A model generated the notes under the pieces. The model had not been told where the DNA came from and searched no databases. It saw nothing but the letters and a program-made list of their open reading frames with translations. Positions 60,101-62,546 of a stretch of 64,000 nucleotides of DNA are shown piece after piece (position 1 is the stretch's first letter; every line of letters starts with the position of its first letter). A program made the translations under genes and the position numbers. The stretch is from Rugalucina vietnamica (Eukaryota; Mollusca; Bivalvia; Lucinida; Lucinidae), in contig OZ024871.1 in assembly GCA_964017185.1 (NCBI GenBank), positions 61,617,226 through 61,681,225 of the forward strand, written 5' to 3'.

Positions 60101-62478
60101 CTAGATTTTGAACTCTAGCCCCACCCCCAGGCATGGACCCTGGGGTCCGAAATCTTGGAATCAAAGCTAACCCTATAGGGTACCTAAAGTCCAAATATGA
60201 ATGATTTCTGATAAATGGTTCTTGAGATATACACCACTAGAGAAACTTTAACCAAAACTTTGTCGCAAATTAAAGCAGCCCTAGATTTTGATCTCTAGCC
60301 CCACCCCCGGGCATGGACCCTGGGGTCCGAACTCATGGAAACAAGGCAAACCCTATAGGGTACCTATGGTCCAAATATGAATGGTTTCTGACTATAACTG
60401 CATGAGATATACACCACTAGAGAAACTTTAACCAAAACTTTGACGCAAATTCTACTGAACTAACGAACGAACGAACAAACGAACTAACGAACATACGAAC
60501 GGAGGAACGGAAAAGCGAAAACTATATACCCGTCGGCATAAATGCCGGGGGTATAAACAAGATAGGCGCACAATCGATCCACCATAATTTTTGACCAAAA
60601 ATAAAATAATTGTTATGGGTTCATTAAGACACTTTACACATTGTCCATGGATTTTGTCCACAGTGTACCTGGACAAATTCCATGGACATTGTCCATGGAA
60701 CTTTTCCATGGACATGGTCCATGGAACTTTTCCATTGACATTGTCTATGGATTTTGTCCACTGATTCCCTGGACAATCTCCATGGACTGTGGAAAAAGTC
60801 CATGGATTCCGTGGAAAAAGTCCATGGATTCCATGGAAAAGTTCCATGGACATACTGGAAAAATTCCACGGACATACTGGAAAAACTCCATGGACATTTT
60901 CCATGGATTCACTGGAAATTGTCCAGTGTTTTCGTTCCAATACTCCAGCCGGACAATGTCCATGGATTCCATGGACTTTGTCCAATGATTCCATGGATTT
61001 TTTCCACTGGTTCCATGGACTTTCTACAGACGGGCACCGTTCATTTTCCATCACATCACAAAATCTACACATACTTTAACTGGATTCTCAATGTTAACCA
61101 GCCAGCCATCAAACCCATAGAAGTCAGCTATTTGAACAAGTTTATCAGCAAAGTTCTTGTATGTTTCCTCACTCTGAAGGACAGCCTCACAGCGTCTCTT
61201 CCCATCATCCCATTCTGTTATCAAAGTGCCTGAAATAGTATGTTCTAAAATCCAATTTTTGTGACTGTAAAACCTATAGAACAAAAAGTGCTTTTTATCG
61301 CACCTGCTTATAGCAGGGTGCGATATAGGAGTCCGAATTTCCGTCTGTCAGTCCGTGCGTGCATCCGTCCGTCAACAATCACGTCGAAGTGAAGTTTTCT
61401 CTACAACTGTGATAGCTGTGAGTGTGATACCTTGCATACTTATTGTCCTTGGCATACCCTTCAAGCACGCACCTTGACCCGATGACCTTGCCCTATATTT
61501 CAAGGTCCACTGACTTCGTAAATTGTTACGTCAAAGTTAGGTTTTCTCTGCACCTGTGATAGCTGTGAGTGTGAAACCTTGTACAGTTATTGTCCTTGGC
61601 ATACCCTTCAAGCACACATCTTGAACAGATGACCTTGACCTATATTTCATGGTCCACTGACTTTGTAAATTTTTTCGTTGAAGTTAGGTTTTCTCTGCAC
61701 CTGTGACAGCTGTGAGTGTGAAACCTTGCATACTTATTATCCTTGGCATACCCTTAAAGCAAGCACCTTGACCAGATGACCTAAGGCTTGACCTATATTT
61801 CACGGTCCATTGACTTTGTAAATTTTTACATCAAAGTTAGGTTTTCTCTACAACTGTGATAGCTGTGAGTGTGAAACCTTGCATACTTACTGTCCTTGGC
61901 ATACCCTTCAAGCACGCATCTTGACCCGATGACCTTGACCTATATTTCACTGTCCACACACTTTGTAAATTTTTACATCGAAGTTAGGTTTTCTCTGCAC
62001 CTGTGATAGCTGTGTGAAACCTTGCATAGTTATTGTCCTTGGCAGACCCTTTAAGCGCACAAGTTCACCTGCTGCCCTCAGCCTATATTTCATGTTTTTA
62101 ATTATTTTGCCCGATGCAGGTGCGATATCGACCTCTGCGGCATTCTTGTTCTAACGTGACTTGTTAATATAATATGTTCCTTTTCTGCAGTTCAAAAGTG
62201 CTATAAAATCAAAATGCAATGTACTGATTCCTGTGTCTATAGTCTAGTGTCTAACTAGATCTAAGAGCACTGCATAAAATTGTGCCAAATATCAGAGTCT
62301 TGTCTATTACCTTGGCCAAATATCATTACCTAGTACTCTGACACCATGTTTGTGCGCTGGTATTATCCATGTGGGTGGGGGTATTGTAACAAAGTGGTGA
62401 CTGAAGTAAACAAAGGTGTCCACATACTGCCAGTGGTAGAACCGATAACAGTCAGACTTGGGGCAGCCCTGTAGCAGT
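13615..62478 (-). CDS. ENGASE: ENGASE gene (GH85 cytosolic endo-beta-N-acetylglucosaminidase), partial, seven internal exons
   Basis: ENGASE cleaves between the two core GlcNAc residues of N-glycans in the cytosol, acting on free oligosaccharides and on glycans from misfolded glycoproteins. Seven minus-strand exons, listed separately, join in one frame (lengths 149, 155, 152, 172, 104, 109 and 191 nt; every junction phase agrees) into about 344 residues covering most of the GH85 catalytic domain and the start of the region after it. Family motifs appear in the expected order: FYHWQYVDTFVYFSHH, GTLITEW, FDGWLVNIEN with the catalytic Asn and Glu, VIWYDSV, DVYVGVDVFGRG, SVALFANGWVYE. The N-terminal exons and the C-terminal exons fall outside the window. 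Introns run from about 1.1 to 16.8 kb and are packed with repeats; coding sequence is about 2 percent of the span. Family identity is near certain; completeness and expression cannot be judged. Confidence 0.93.
13909..14263. mobile_element. TA-flanked MITE, copy 2
   Basis: Same family as 11599-11952: ends CCATATTCATTCTAATTAGTGC and GTGCTAATTAGAACAAATACGG with TA at 13907-13908 and 14264-14265. Several CG dinucleotides of copy 1 are TG or CA here (for example TTCGTTC versus TTCATTC), as expected from decay of methylated CpG. It lies in the ENGASE intron just upstream of the 13615-13805 exon. Confidence 0.82.
14548..14758 (+). mobile_element. Family B element, left-end fragment
   Basis: Begins TCACAGGATAGCATAGCTCGCTTGAATTGTGC, a worn version of the family B left hairpin and word. 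It continues with core phrases (CAAGGACATTGACCTCGAGG, GCATAAAACTTCAGACC) and stops where the TIR transposon begins. Confidence 0.65.
14761..15849. mobile_element. Non-autonomous DNA transposon with about 33-bp TIRs
   Basis: The left end CTATGTGGGTTGGGATTTAAG continues TTCGTAGACTTT. The right end is its reverse complement with three differences (about 15815-15849). The roughly 1.09-kb interior has no transposase frame. The target duplication could not be fixed, so the superfamily is open. A retroposon 3' tail is nested inside. Confidence 0.75.
15180..15349 (+). mobile_element. Retroposon 3' tail fragment ending in (TTAC)n
   Basis: The phrase GTTACCCTCTATAAATAAAG followed by TCTTTACTTACTTACTTAC looks like the 3' end of a LINE or SINE with a short-repeat tail. 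The preceding AAGTGCGTCCAACTGACATC stretch is probably part of it. The 5' border is uncertain and no coding part is present. Confidence 0.45.
15850..16917 (+). mobile_element. Family A element, right portion (A5)
   Basis: Core units with TGTATATTGCCCCGGGG, CCTTGCCGTAAAATAGG and AGCCATGGCGGCCATCTTAG, a GACGGACGACGGACGGACGC tract, hairpin TGAGCC-TTC-GGCTCA and the end word TCAGGTGAGCTA ending at 16917. Truncated on the left at the preceding transposon. Confidence 0.85.
16918..17998. other. Intron sequence, no gene
   Basis: No exon-like frame with splice sites was found. A half-hairpin motif AAAGTGGGGTAATTTATTAA followed by GGGGGTATTTATTTCACGGA (16961-17001) is shared with hairpins at 27688-27750 and 32121-32176, so this is one arm of that repeat. 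Confidence 0.5.
17999..18156 (+). mobile_element. Family A left-end fragment
   Basis: Starts CCAGAGGACCATTGGTCCTG with CCTCACCTGAAGCCTGATC, continues with GAAATGACCTTGACCTTG and stops at about 18156 where the long inverted duplication starts. Confidence 0.75.
18157..21181. repeat. Long inverted duplication (arms about 1.37 kb, 260-bp spacer)
   Basis: The left arm 18157-19527 is the reverse complement of the right arm 19788-21181 with scattered substitutions and small indels. The outer 245 bp of each arm is non-repeat sequence (TTTTGTCCATATTTAT at the left, its complement at the right); the inner part is a family A element. Junctions TGGAGCCTGCTGG (19523) and AAAAAAGGCTCCAC (19783) mark the inner ends. 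The spacer is one further family A core unit on the minus strand. Confidence 0.88.
18403..20932. mobile_element. Two family A elements head to head inside the inverted duplication
   Basis: At 18403-18450 a complete right terminus appears in reverse (TAGCTCACCTGAGCC, GAGCTTATAGTATAGG); at 20885-20932 the same terminus appears forwards, ending GGTGAGCTA. Core units between them (GAACCGGTGGGCCGATTTCC and its complement) run outward from the centre in opposite directions. No left terminus remains in either arm. Confidence 0.8.
21182..21616. other. Intron sequence, no gene
   Basis: Unique sequence, with a small CTCCC-AAC-GGGAG hairpin near 21485 and GACCCCGACAGTATATTACC. No exon seen on either strand. 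Confidence 0.5.
21617..24480 (+). mobile_element. Family A element, complete (A6), carrying an 873-bp insertion and abutting an ENGASE donor
   Basis: Left end CCAGAGGACCAATGGTCCTG then CACTCACCTGAG. Right end GCCGGATCATGGCC, hairpin TGAGCC-TAAG-GGCTTA and word TTAGGTGAGCTA ending at 24480. Core units of about 450 bp (TTTGAATATTATGGTAATAT ... GCGGCCATCTTGG). It is split by the insertion at 22166-23038. Its right end lies only 10 bp from the splice donor of the 24492-24600 exon, so the ENGASE intron begins almost directly in the transposon. Confidence 0.88.
22166..23038. mobile_element. 873-bp insertion with 8-bp target duplication (hAT-like size class)
   Basis: The octamer CCCCGTGG flanks it at 22158-22165 and 23039-23046. 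Deleting the insert plus one octamer restores the family A phrase ATTGCCCCGTGGTGTGGGCA. Ends start TTAGACTCGTACAACTC and, reversed, TAGTTGCGAAATCTCAC, only weakly inverted. It is CpG-rich compared with the surroundings and has three TGACGTC motifs (about 22521, 22599 and 22643). No transposase frame; 8-bp duplications fit hAT, P or Merlin elements. Confidence 0.8.
24492..24600 (-). CDS. ENGASE: ENGASE exon (FWMCLDEF...LPLVTTFCQGQG)
   Basis: 109 nt. The acceptor is TTACTTGCAG and the donor GTAGGA. The first base completes the Lys codon split from the previous exon, giving K-FWMCLDEF. It then encodes ISVLPLVTTFCQGQGQQYW and AEGK, matching the GH85 segment where a conserved (S)LP(F)VTSFC.G.G motif follows the catalytic barrel core. 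It ends in phase 0, matching the 13615-13805 exon. The donor is followed 10 bp later by the end of a family A transposon. Confidence 0.93.
24697..25304. repeat. 32-bp minisatellite, exactly 19 copies
   Basis: Unit GCAGATAATCTCTAGAATCA plus YGACTCATGATG, repeated 19 times with no length change (608 bp). Variation sits mainly at one CG site: CACGACTCA in seven units, CATGACTCA in seven, CACAACTCA in three, and two other variants. Each unit contains AGATAA and TCTAGA. No spacers, so it is not a CRISPR-type array. It lies in the 1.1-kb ENGASE intron. Confidence 0.97.
25316..25385. repeat. Two-copy 35-bp tandem repeat
   Basis: CAGCACACTGTCCCTTGACA followed by AGACGTCAAGAGGTA occurs at 25316 and again at 25351 (AGACTTCAAGAGCTG), with few differences. 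It follows the minisatellite directly. Confidence 0.85.
25379..25613 (-). mobile_element. TGAGCC-type MITE, worn copy
   Basis: The left end GAGCTGCATCGTGAGAAAA and right end GGTTTTCTCGTG are degraded versions of the ends at 56396-56622. The interior holds the perfect 14-bp palindrome arms GATCAGCTGTGCAG / CTGCACAGCTGATC (25430-25462 region) and TCAGACCTGGTCGGAAACCC. It runs in the opposite direction to the 56-kb copy. Confidence 0.75.
25715..25818 (-). CDS. ENGASE: ENGASE exon (ALFANGWVYE)
   Basis: 104 nt. The acceptor is CAATTTTCAG and the donor GTAGGT after GAGAACAA. Phase 0 entry, two bases carried over into the next exon. It encodes ALAAINNHDLSVALFANGWVYE and a tail FVQNENK. The (S)ALFAPGWVYE motif is a family signature late in the GH85 barrel; here Pro is replaced by Asn. 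The exon is followed by a 1.1-kb intron holding the minisatellite and is preceded by a 16.8-kb intron. Confidence 0.94.
25985..26165. mobile_element. Family A core fragment
   Basis: The phrase GGAGATAATGACCCCCCTGC, GTGGCCTGTATGGACTCCAG and CATTGCTACACACAAAACA match the core units of the 62.5-64 kb elements. Neither terminus is present; a run of ten C starts it at 25998. Confidence 0.55.
26166..27687. other. Large intron segment, no gene supported
   Basis: Mostly unique sequence. AATAAGCGTTGGAGTCAGTT (26491) recurs at 33892 (AATAAGCGTTGGAGTCATTT), so at least part is an old dispersed repeat. A short splice-flanked frame at 26669-26721 was considered and rejected (see rejected list). Confidence 0.5.
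27688..27750. repeat. 63-nt GTATACCCC hairpin
   Basis: Arms GTATACCCCCTTAAACCCCAC and GTGGGGTTGCAGGGGTATAC close a T/A-rich loop. The neighbouring CCGTGAAATGTATACCCC, reversed, is shared with 16961-17001 and 32121-32190. Probably the terminus of an unclassified element family. Confidence 0.7.
27754..31162 (-). mobile_element. Family A element, complete, minus orientation (A7), carrying a 1.57-kb insertion
   Basis: The right terminus comes first (TAGCTCACCTGAGCTGAAGG, GAGCTTATAGGATGGCC, CGTCCGTCCGTCGTCC tract). The left terminus comes last (GCTTCAGGTGAGCGTTCTC, AGGACCAATGGTCCT, CTGG ending at 31162). Core units of about 460 bp (GAACCGGTTGGCCGATTTTC, TGACCTTGACCTATTTTACG). The unit at about 29035 is split by the TIR element 29045-30610 inside the phrase GTCACATGACCAAGATGG. 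Confidence 0.88.
29045..30610. mobile_element. 1566-bp TIR element with subterminal TTTACRTGT motifs
   Basis: Ends CCCTTCCCTCAGAATTACAT and, reversed, CCCTTACCTCAGAATTACAT (about 25-bp inverted repeats, one mismatch). Removing it restores CACATGACCAAGATGG with a 2-bp GA duplication (29043-29044, 30611-30612). About 350 bp inside each end is crowded with ACATGTAAA / TTTACGTGT motifs in both directions, like transposase-binding subterminal repeats. The middle (29400-30290) is AT-rich and non-coding. Superfamily not assigned. Confidence 0.82.
31163..32013. other. Spacer between hairpin-ended sequences; MITE end inside
   Basis: At about 31176-31218 an imperfect hairpin CCAAAACATAGAT / ATCAATGTTTTGAG surrounds GTGTACCCACA. 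Reversed, it matches the start of the hairpin at 32014-32105, so these two may be the ends of one roughly 0.93-kb element. At 31498-31535 TGAGCCGCGTCATGAGAAAA marks a MITE end. No coding sequence recognised. Confidence 0.5.
32014..32105. repeat. About 90-nt compound hairpin
   Basis: An inner stem, GTGGGTAC and TTAGAACCGCCTC pairing with GAGGCAGTTCTAA and GTACCCAC (32033-32083), is extended by GCTCAAAAC upstream and a weaker GTTTCGGAAC downstream. The outer sequence TTTTTGCTCAAAAC also occurs in the hairpin at 51331-51388. Confidence 0.75.
32121..32176. repeat. GTATACCCCC hairpin, second copy
   Basis: GTATACCCCCTTTATACCCC pairs imperfectly with GGGGTTTAAAGGAGTAT across an AT-rich loop, followed by TATTGCACGGACATG, as in the copy at 27.7 kb (reversed). 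Confidence 0.6.
32200..32450. repeat. G-rich low-complexity segment with a C16 run
   Basis: Repeated phrases TTTTCAGGGATTTGGGGA, GGGAGCAGGGAGCAGGGGG and a run of 16 C (32416-32431) followed by GAGTGGGGGG. Several spaced G-runs on one strand could form G-quadruplex structure. No gene. Confidence 0.65.
32451..34250. other. Intron or unique sequence with a MITE fragment
   Basis: No supported gene. Positions 33055-33150 (CGAGAAAACCTATCGGGATT, TTTGGATTTAAAAAGAAGAA) match the interior of the TGAGCC-type MITE. A frame with a hydrophobic start at 33276-33371 was considered and rejected. AATAAGCGTTGGAGTC at 33894 is shared with 26.5 kb. Confidence 0.45.
34251..35772 (+). mobile_element. Family A element, complete (A8)
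   Basis: Left end CCAGAGGACCAATGGTCCTG then CGCTCACCTGAG. Three core units (TGCCCCGGGGTAGGGGC, CCTTGTCGTAAAATAGG, GCGGCCATCTTGG), a tract GGACGGACGACGGACGGACG, hairpin TGAGCC-TAAC-GGCTCA and word TCAGGTGAGCTA ending at 35772. Closely related to A6. Confidence 0.9.
35785..36240. mobile_element. Family A fragments, including a left end
   Basis: A core fragment (CCTATGGCAGATAATGACG, about 35785-35935) is followed by an AGGACCATTGGTCCT left end with ACTCACCAGAAGCC (35940-35971) and further core phrases to about 36240. No right terminus. Confidence 0.65.
36241..36996. other. Intron sequence, no gene
   Basis: AT-rich. GGGATTTTTTTCGGGTG, GGCCCCATTCCCAATGG and CCCAATCAGAAAGGCCCTAG appear to belong to a worn dispersed repeat also seen near 43296-43380 (AGGGATTTTCTTTGACC, TCAATTCCCAATGC). 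Confidence 0.45.
36997..39963 (-). mobile_element. Family A element, minus orientation (A10), mosaic core, split by D2
   Basis: The right terminus is at 36997-37045 (TAGCTCACCTGAGCC, hairpin, CATGGGGAGCTTATAGTATGG, GTGCGTGCGTCCG tract). The first core units are about 330 bp, with GAACTCTGGTTGCTATGGCA at 37200, 37527 and 37860. The core then changes to the 460-bp type, is interrupted by family D, resumes, and ends with a worn left end (TTACAGGACCAATGATCCTA, 39806) and a second-type left end (CTCTCAGGTGAGCGATCGTT, 39927). Confidence 0.8.
38296..39186 (+). mobile_element. Family D pearl-like element, copy D2, nested
   Basis: Left: CAAGAACTCCGCGGAGGTCG with the perfect palindrome CTCCGCGGAG, then TATCGCACCTGC (38317-38328). 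Six core units of about 147 bp. A GGACGGACGACCGGACGG tract, hairpin CGCACCCTGC-TATAA-GCAGGTGCG and word GCAGGTGCGATA (39174-39185). Deleting it joins ACAATGTATATA to TAAATCATGACC, the exact family A phrase, with no target duplication. Confidence 0.92.
39964..40219. other. Unique sequence, no gene
   Basis: AT-rich segment between two repeat fragments. Nothing recognised. Confidence 0.4.
40220..40440. mobile_element. Family A core fragment
   Basis: CCTATGGCAGATAATGACGC, GTGGCCTGTATGGACCCCAG and ACATTGCTACACACAAAATA are the same core type as 62.5-64 kb. Both ends are missing. Confidence 0.65.
40441..41350 (-). pseudogene. LINE reverse transcriptase C-terminal region, degenerate
   Basis: Three overlapping minus-strand frames give one LINE segment interrupted by frameshifts. 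In order: LLYADG (the catalytic YADD motif, broken) and KLKTWKAEMERKGL near 41280-41345; RPDRDFRCDRCLGKACPIDG and VPEFCYLGDMLSAGGSCELA (40900-41111); MTVSTLNRLWCNDPAMICWI; GLQDIDVLRSSRMRWYGHVE; and a tail WRGRL..RLVK at about 40440. This is a thumb and cysteine-rich tail region. It is a different family from the LINE at 1.6-4.2 kb, is not functional, and is truncated at 41350 by a family A fragment. Confidence 0.8.
41369..42150 (+). mobile_element. Family A element fragment with broken right end (A12)
   Basis: Core phrases AGGTCAAGGTCATCACAGGG, CCTTGCCATAAAATAGG and ATGGGCATGGTAGCCATCTT, then a GACGGACGGCGGAGCATGGC tract. The right terminus breaks after TCCTATAAGCTTGCC, where a Penelope-like fragment follows. 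Confidence 0.8.
42155..42475 (-). pseudogene. Penelope-like retroelement RT fragment
   Basis: The minus-strand frame 42191-42424 contains TMCWLPKLHKRPYKARFIAN followed by SSSCTTTGLSKLLTSCLTAI, the characteristic early RT motif of Penelope-like elements (PKLHK.PYK.R.I..SS). The frame continues upstream (DGTSAYLETDTDEMSVV) and runs out near 42170 at a T-rich stretch. Only about 100 residues remain, with no GIY-YIG endonuclease part. Truncated and inactive; it joins a broken family A end at 42150. Confidence 0.85.
42617..42788 (-). CDS. ENGASE: ENGASE exon (FFDVCDGIFLNY...VYVGVDVFGRG)
   Basis: 172 nt. The acceptor is GAAATTTCAG and the donor GTAAAC after TGTGAG. One base completes the Arg codon from the previous exon; it leaves in phase 0. 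It encodes LFFDVCDGIFLNYCWKDESL and DVYVGVDVFGRGCLGGGGYN. FFD.CDG.F.NY and DV(Y/F)VGVDVFGRG are strong GH85 signatures forming part of the active-site barrel. All key family residues visible here are kept. Confidence 0.96.
42789..44091. other. ENGASE intron, no gene
   Basis: AT-rich. AAAAAATAGGA phrases recur at 42870-42925 and relate to those at 47395-47490. Remnants of the repeat noted at 36.5 kb lie at 43296-43380. No exon. Confidence 0.5.
44092..46929 (+). mobile_element. Family A element, complete, with 166-bp array (A13)
   Basis: Left end CTAGAGGACCATTGGTCCTG then TAGCTCACCTGA (a perfect word). The core has about 15 units of roughly 166 bp (GGCGTGGCCAAATTTGACCC, GGACCATTAGCCATTGC, GGTTTCAGAGAAGAAGATTT). 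A five-unit block is duplicated: the rare variants GTCTAGGGAGAC..GGGGCGTAGCC occur at 44841 and 45672, and CCCCCGGGACGTGG at 44691 and 45522, both 831 bp apart. Right hairpin TGAGCC-TTC-GGCTCA and TCAGGTGAGCTA. A near twin lies at 52117-54624. Confidence 0.93.
46930..47665. other. ENGASE intron, no gene
   Basis: AT-rich. At 47395-47490 the short phrase AAAATATAGGA is repeated four to five times. No other feature. Confidence 0.5.
47666..47817 (-). CDS. ENGASE: ENGASE exon (VIWYDSV...LKWQDELNEKN)
   Basis: 152 nt. The acceptor is ATTCTACTACAG and the donor GTAATG after AAAAATAG. Phase 0 entry, two bases carried over. It encodes DWDDVQKLQGFVGYLTEQQH, EVIWYDSVINTGQLKWQDEL and NEKN. The WYDSV..(S/T)G.L.WQ(D/N)(E)LN motif follows the catalytic Asn-Glu strand in GH85 enzymes. 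Its neighbours fit in frame on both sides. Confidence 0.96.
47880..47975 (+). mobile_element. Family A left-end fragment
   Basis: CAAGAGAACCAATCGTCCTATAA then CGCTCACCTGAAACCTGAG is a mutated left terminus. It runs about 95 bp and stops. Confidence 0.6.
47977..48200. repeat. CpG-rich segment with inverted TGTCGCGA ends
   Basis: TGTCGCGAGACTTTGAGCG near the left and, reversed, ATGTCGCGATAAGATACATG near the right, with many CGCGCA, GCGCAA and GTGAGTGAC repeats between them. It stands out from AT-rich surroundings by its CG density. Possibly a small foldback element; family unknown. Confidence 0.5.
48233..50541 (+). mobile_element. Family C pearl-like element, complete, two-part core
   Basis: Left hairpin GCTGTC-GCAG-GACAGC (48235-48250) then GCTCGACTGC (48253-48262). 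Right hairpin GCAC-TTC-GTGC and GCAGTCGAGCTA (50529-50540); the words are a perfect 10-bp inverted repeat. Core part 1 (about 48350-49650) is a strict 128-bp array with AGGTCA-nnn-TGACCT in each unit. Core part 2 (49750-50430) has units of about 175 bp starting TAGATTTT.ACCTCTAGCCC, of the same kind as family E. A CGCGCACGCGCACG tract precedes the right end. Confidence 0.93.
50542..51330. other. ENGASE intron, no gene
   Basis: AT-rich, with ATATATATATATTTTTTTC and a run of 19 T (51020-51038). No exon recognised. Confidence 0.5.
51331..51388. repeat. 58-nt hairpin with 23-bp arms
   Basis: CTTATTTTTGCTCAAAACAT plus AGA pairs with TCTATGTTTTGGAGCAAAAA plus TAAG, with one bulged G and an 11-nt loop. 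TTTTTGCTCAAAAC and TGTGGGTA are shared with the 32.0-kb hairpin, so both are ends of one repeat family. Confidence 0.8.
51409..54728 (+). mobile_element. Family A element (A16), split by A14
   Basis: Core phrases from 51416 (TCATGATTTATATAAATTTT, AGCCATGGTGGCCATCTTGG) to 52116. It resumes at 54625 with AAAGTGTGAACAAAGACAATG, a GACGACGGAGCATGGG tract, hairpin TGAGCC-TAAT-GGCTCA and TCAGGTGAGCTA ending at 54728. The left end is missing. Confidence 0.85.
52117..54624 (+). mobile_element. Family A element, complete, nested twin of A13 (A14)
   Basis: The left 190 bp is almost identical to 44092-44280 (GAGATTATCACATTGTAAGC), as is the right 250 bp (CCTATCTGTTGCCATGGAAA). It has about 13 units of the 166-bp core. 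It is 330 bp shorter than A13, close to two units. Removing it joins GAAGAAAATGATTGA to AAAGTGTGAAC, matching the intact sequence at 57197-57221 and giving an exact empty site without duplication. Confidence 0.94.
54729..54896 (-). mobile_element. TGAGCC-type MITE fragment
   Basis: GTAACTGCGCAGC, TTTGTTTTCGTTAC, AGTACAATTCCTCTTCTAC, AACCTGGTCGGAAACCCAGA and TTGGTTTTCTTG match half of the 56396-56622 MITE. One hairpin arm and one end are missing. Confidence 0.65.
54900..56944 (+). mobile_element. Family A element (A17) with a MITE inside
   Basis: Begins near TCACATCACCTGAGACCTGA (left hairpin worn away). Core units of about 440 bp with TATAGCCCCGGGGCAG, AGTTGACCTTGCCGT and CATGGCGGCCATCTTGGTCA. 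The right terminus is hairpin TGAGCC-TTC-GGCTCA and TCAGGTGAGCTA ending at 56944. Interrupted by the MITE at 56396-56622 in the phrase GATTTATACAAACTATGATG. Confidence 0.82.
56396..56622 (+). mobile_element. TGAGCC-type MITE, intact copy, TA target duplication
   Basis: Ends TGAGCCGCGACGCAAGAAAA and, reversed, TGAGCCACATCGTGAGAAAA, flanked by TA (56394-56395, 56623-56624). 227 bp. The interior carries a perfect 14-bp hairpin, GATCAGCTTCGCAG-TTA-CTGCGAAGCTGATC, inside longer AAAGGCGCT / GAGCCTTT arms. Relatives at 25379-25613, 33055-33150, 31498-31535 and 54729-54896. Fits a Tc1/mariner-type MITE. Confidence 0.88.
56945..57303 (+). mobile_element. Family A element, right portion (A18)
   Basis: AAAAAGGTCAAGGTCATACC, CTTCTGGTTCTGGAGAAGAA and GAACATGATTGAAAAGTGTG, an ACGACAACGACGGACGACGG tract, hairpin TCAGCC-TAAC-GGCTCA and word TCAGGTGAGCTA (57292-57303). 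The phrase at 57197-57221 serves as the unoccupied reference for the A14 insertion site. Confidence 0.8.
57304..59204 (+). mobile_element. Family A element, complete, second-type left end (A19)
   Basis: Left AACAAGTAGCCCATGGGTAA, CATCGCTCACCTGAGACTTC. The core changes midway: the 460-bp type (to about 58210) is followed by units of about 340 bp with GTTGCCATAGCAACCAAAGT, AAAAACACAAACTTTGTA and TCAGCTTCATCC. A GGACGGACGCACGCACACAC tract, CCCCATGAGCC-TTC-GGCTCAG hairpin and GCTA end follow. The terminus and second core match A10. Confidence 0.87.
59231..60557 (+). mobile_element. Family E pearl-like element, complete
   Basis: Left hairpin GTGCCT-TGAG-AGGCAC (59239-59254) then TATACCCCCGGC (59256-59267). 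Right word GCCGGGGGTATA (60544-60555), a perfect 12-bp inverted repeat, inside the hairpin TATACCCGTCGGCAT / ATGCCGGGGGTATA. Core units of 169-181 bp start TAGATTTTGAACTCTAGCCC (59752, 59921, 60102, 60282). An ACGAACGAACGAAC tract (60461-60510) precedes the right end. Confidence 0.93.
59424..59552. mobile_element. Foldback MITE followed by a 24-A run
   Basis: Ends GAATGACAGATCTATTTT and, reversed, GAATGACACTCTATTTTC. An inner inverted pair CAATCTAGGAC / GTCCTAGATTG. Possible 3-bp TTA duplication. A run of 24 A (59553-59576) follows. Nested in family E. Confidence 0.65.
60600..61045. repeat. CCATGG-rich palindromic minisatellite
   Basis: Short modules TCCATGGA, TTGTCCATGGA, GGAAAAAGTCCATGGATTCC and ACATACTGGAAAAA recur irregularly (roughly 12-24 bp). 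TCCATGGA is its own reverse complement, so both strands look alike and few stops occur; several frames stay open on both strands (up to about 206 codons). It lies in the ENGASE intron, ending about 30 bp from the 61075 donor. Confidence 0.9.
61075..61229 (-). CDS. ENGASE: ENGASE catalytic exon (FDGWLVNIEN)
   Basis: 155 nt. The acceptor is CTATTTCAG and the donor GTATGT. The split Gly codon (G|GC) joins the previous exon exactly. It encodes GTLITEWDDGKRRCEAVLQS, then KNFADKLVQIADFYGFDGWL and VNIENPVK. In GH85 the Asn and Glu of N-I-E are the catalytic pair (Asn positions the substrate acetamido group, Glu is the acid/base), and both are present. It leaves in phase 0 into the 47666-47817 exon across a 13-kb intron. 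A minisatellite flanks it on one side and a family D element (67 bp from the acceptor) on the other. Confidence 0.97.
61294..62150 (-). mobile_element. Family D pearl-like element, copy D3
   Basis: Minus orientation: TATCGCACCTGC (61296-61307) with hairpin CTGC-TTATA-GCAG and a GTCCGTGCGTGCATCCGTCC tract, then five core units of about 150 bp (TTAGGTTTTCTCTGCACCTG, CTTGACCCGATGACC), then GCAGGTGCGATA (62116-62127) and the worn left hairpin CTCTGCGG. The words form a perfect 12-bp inverted repeat. It nearly fills the 1.1-kb ENGASE intron. Confidence 0.92.
62330..62478 (-). CDS. ENGASE: ENGASE exon (FYHWQYVDTFVYFSHH)
   Basis: 149 nt. The acceptor is TATATTGCAG and the donor GTAATG. It receives two bases from an unseen upstream exon (consistent with an Arg codon before LLQG) and leaves one base of Gly. 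It encodes LLQGCPKSDCYRFYHWQYVD and TFVYFSHHFVTIPPPTWIIP, then AHKHGVRVL. YHWQ.ID.FVYFSHH.VTIPP..W...AH.HGV is a hallmark of the GH85 N-terminal catalytic region. The preceding exon should encode a CHDM.GGY..DR-type motif and must lie beyond 64000, since nothing suitable is seen between 62479 and the window end. Confidence 0.96.
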
Positions 62479-62546
62479 CTGCAATATAATAATTACCACT
62501 GATAGCATAAAAGAGAAACACAATTCTGGGTATCCTTTATGAAGAA

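Noticed and set aside
60452..61072. 206-residue minus-strand open frame and overlapping frames on both strands rich in HG, PW and SM
   Set aside because: The frames run through the CCATGG minisatellite, whose self-complementary units lack stops in most frames. Several frames on both strands are open at once, and the longest runs into unrelated transposon sequence.
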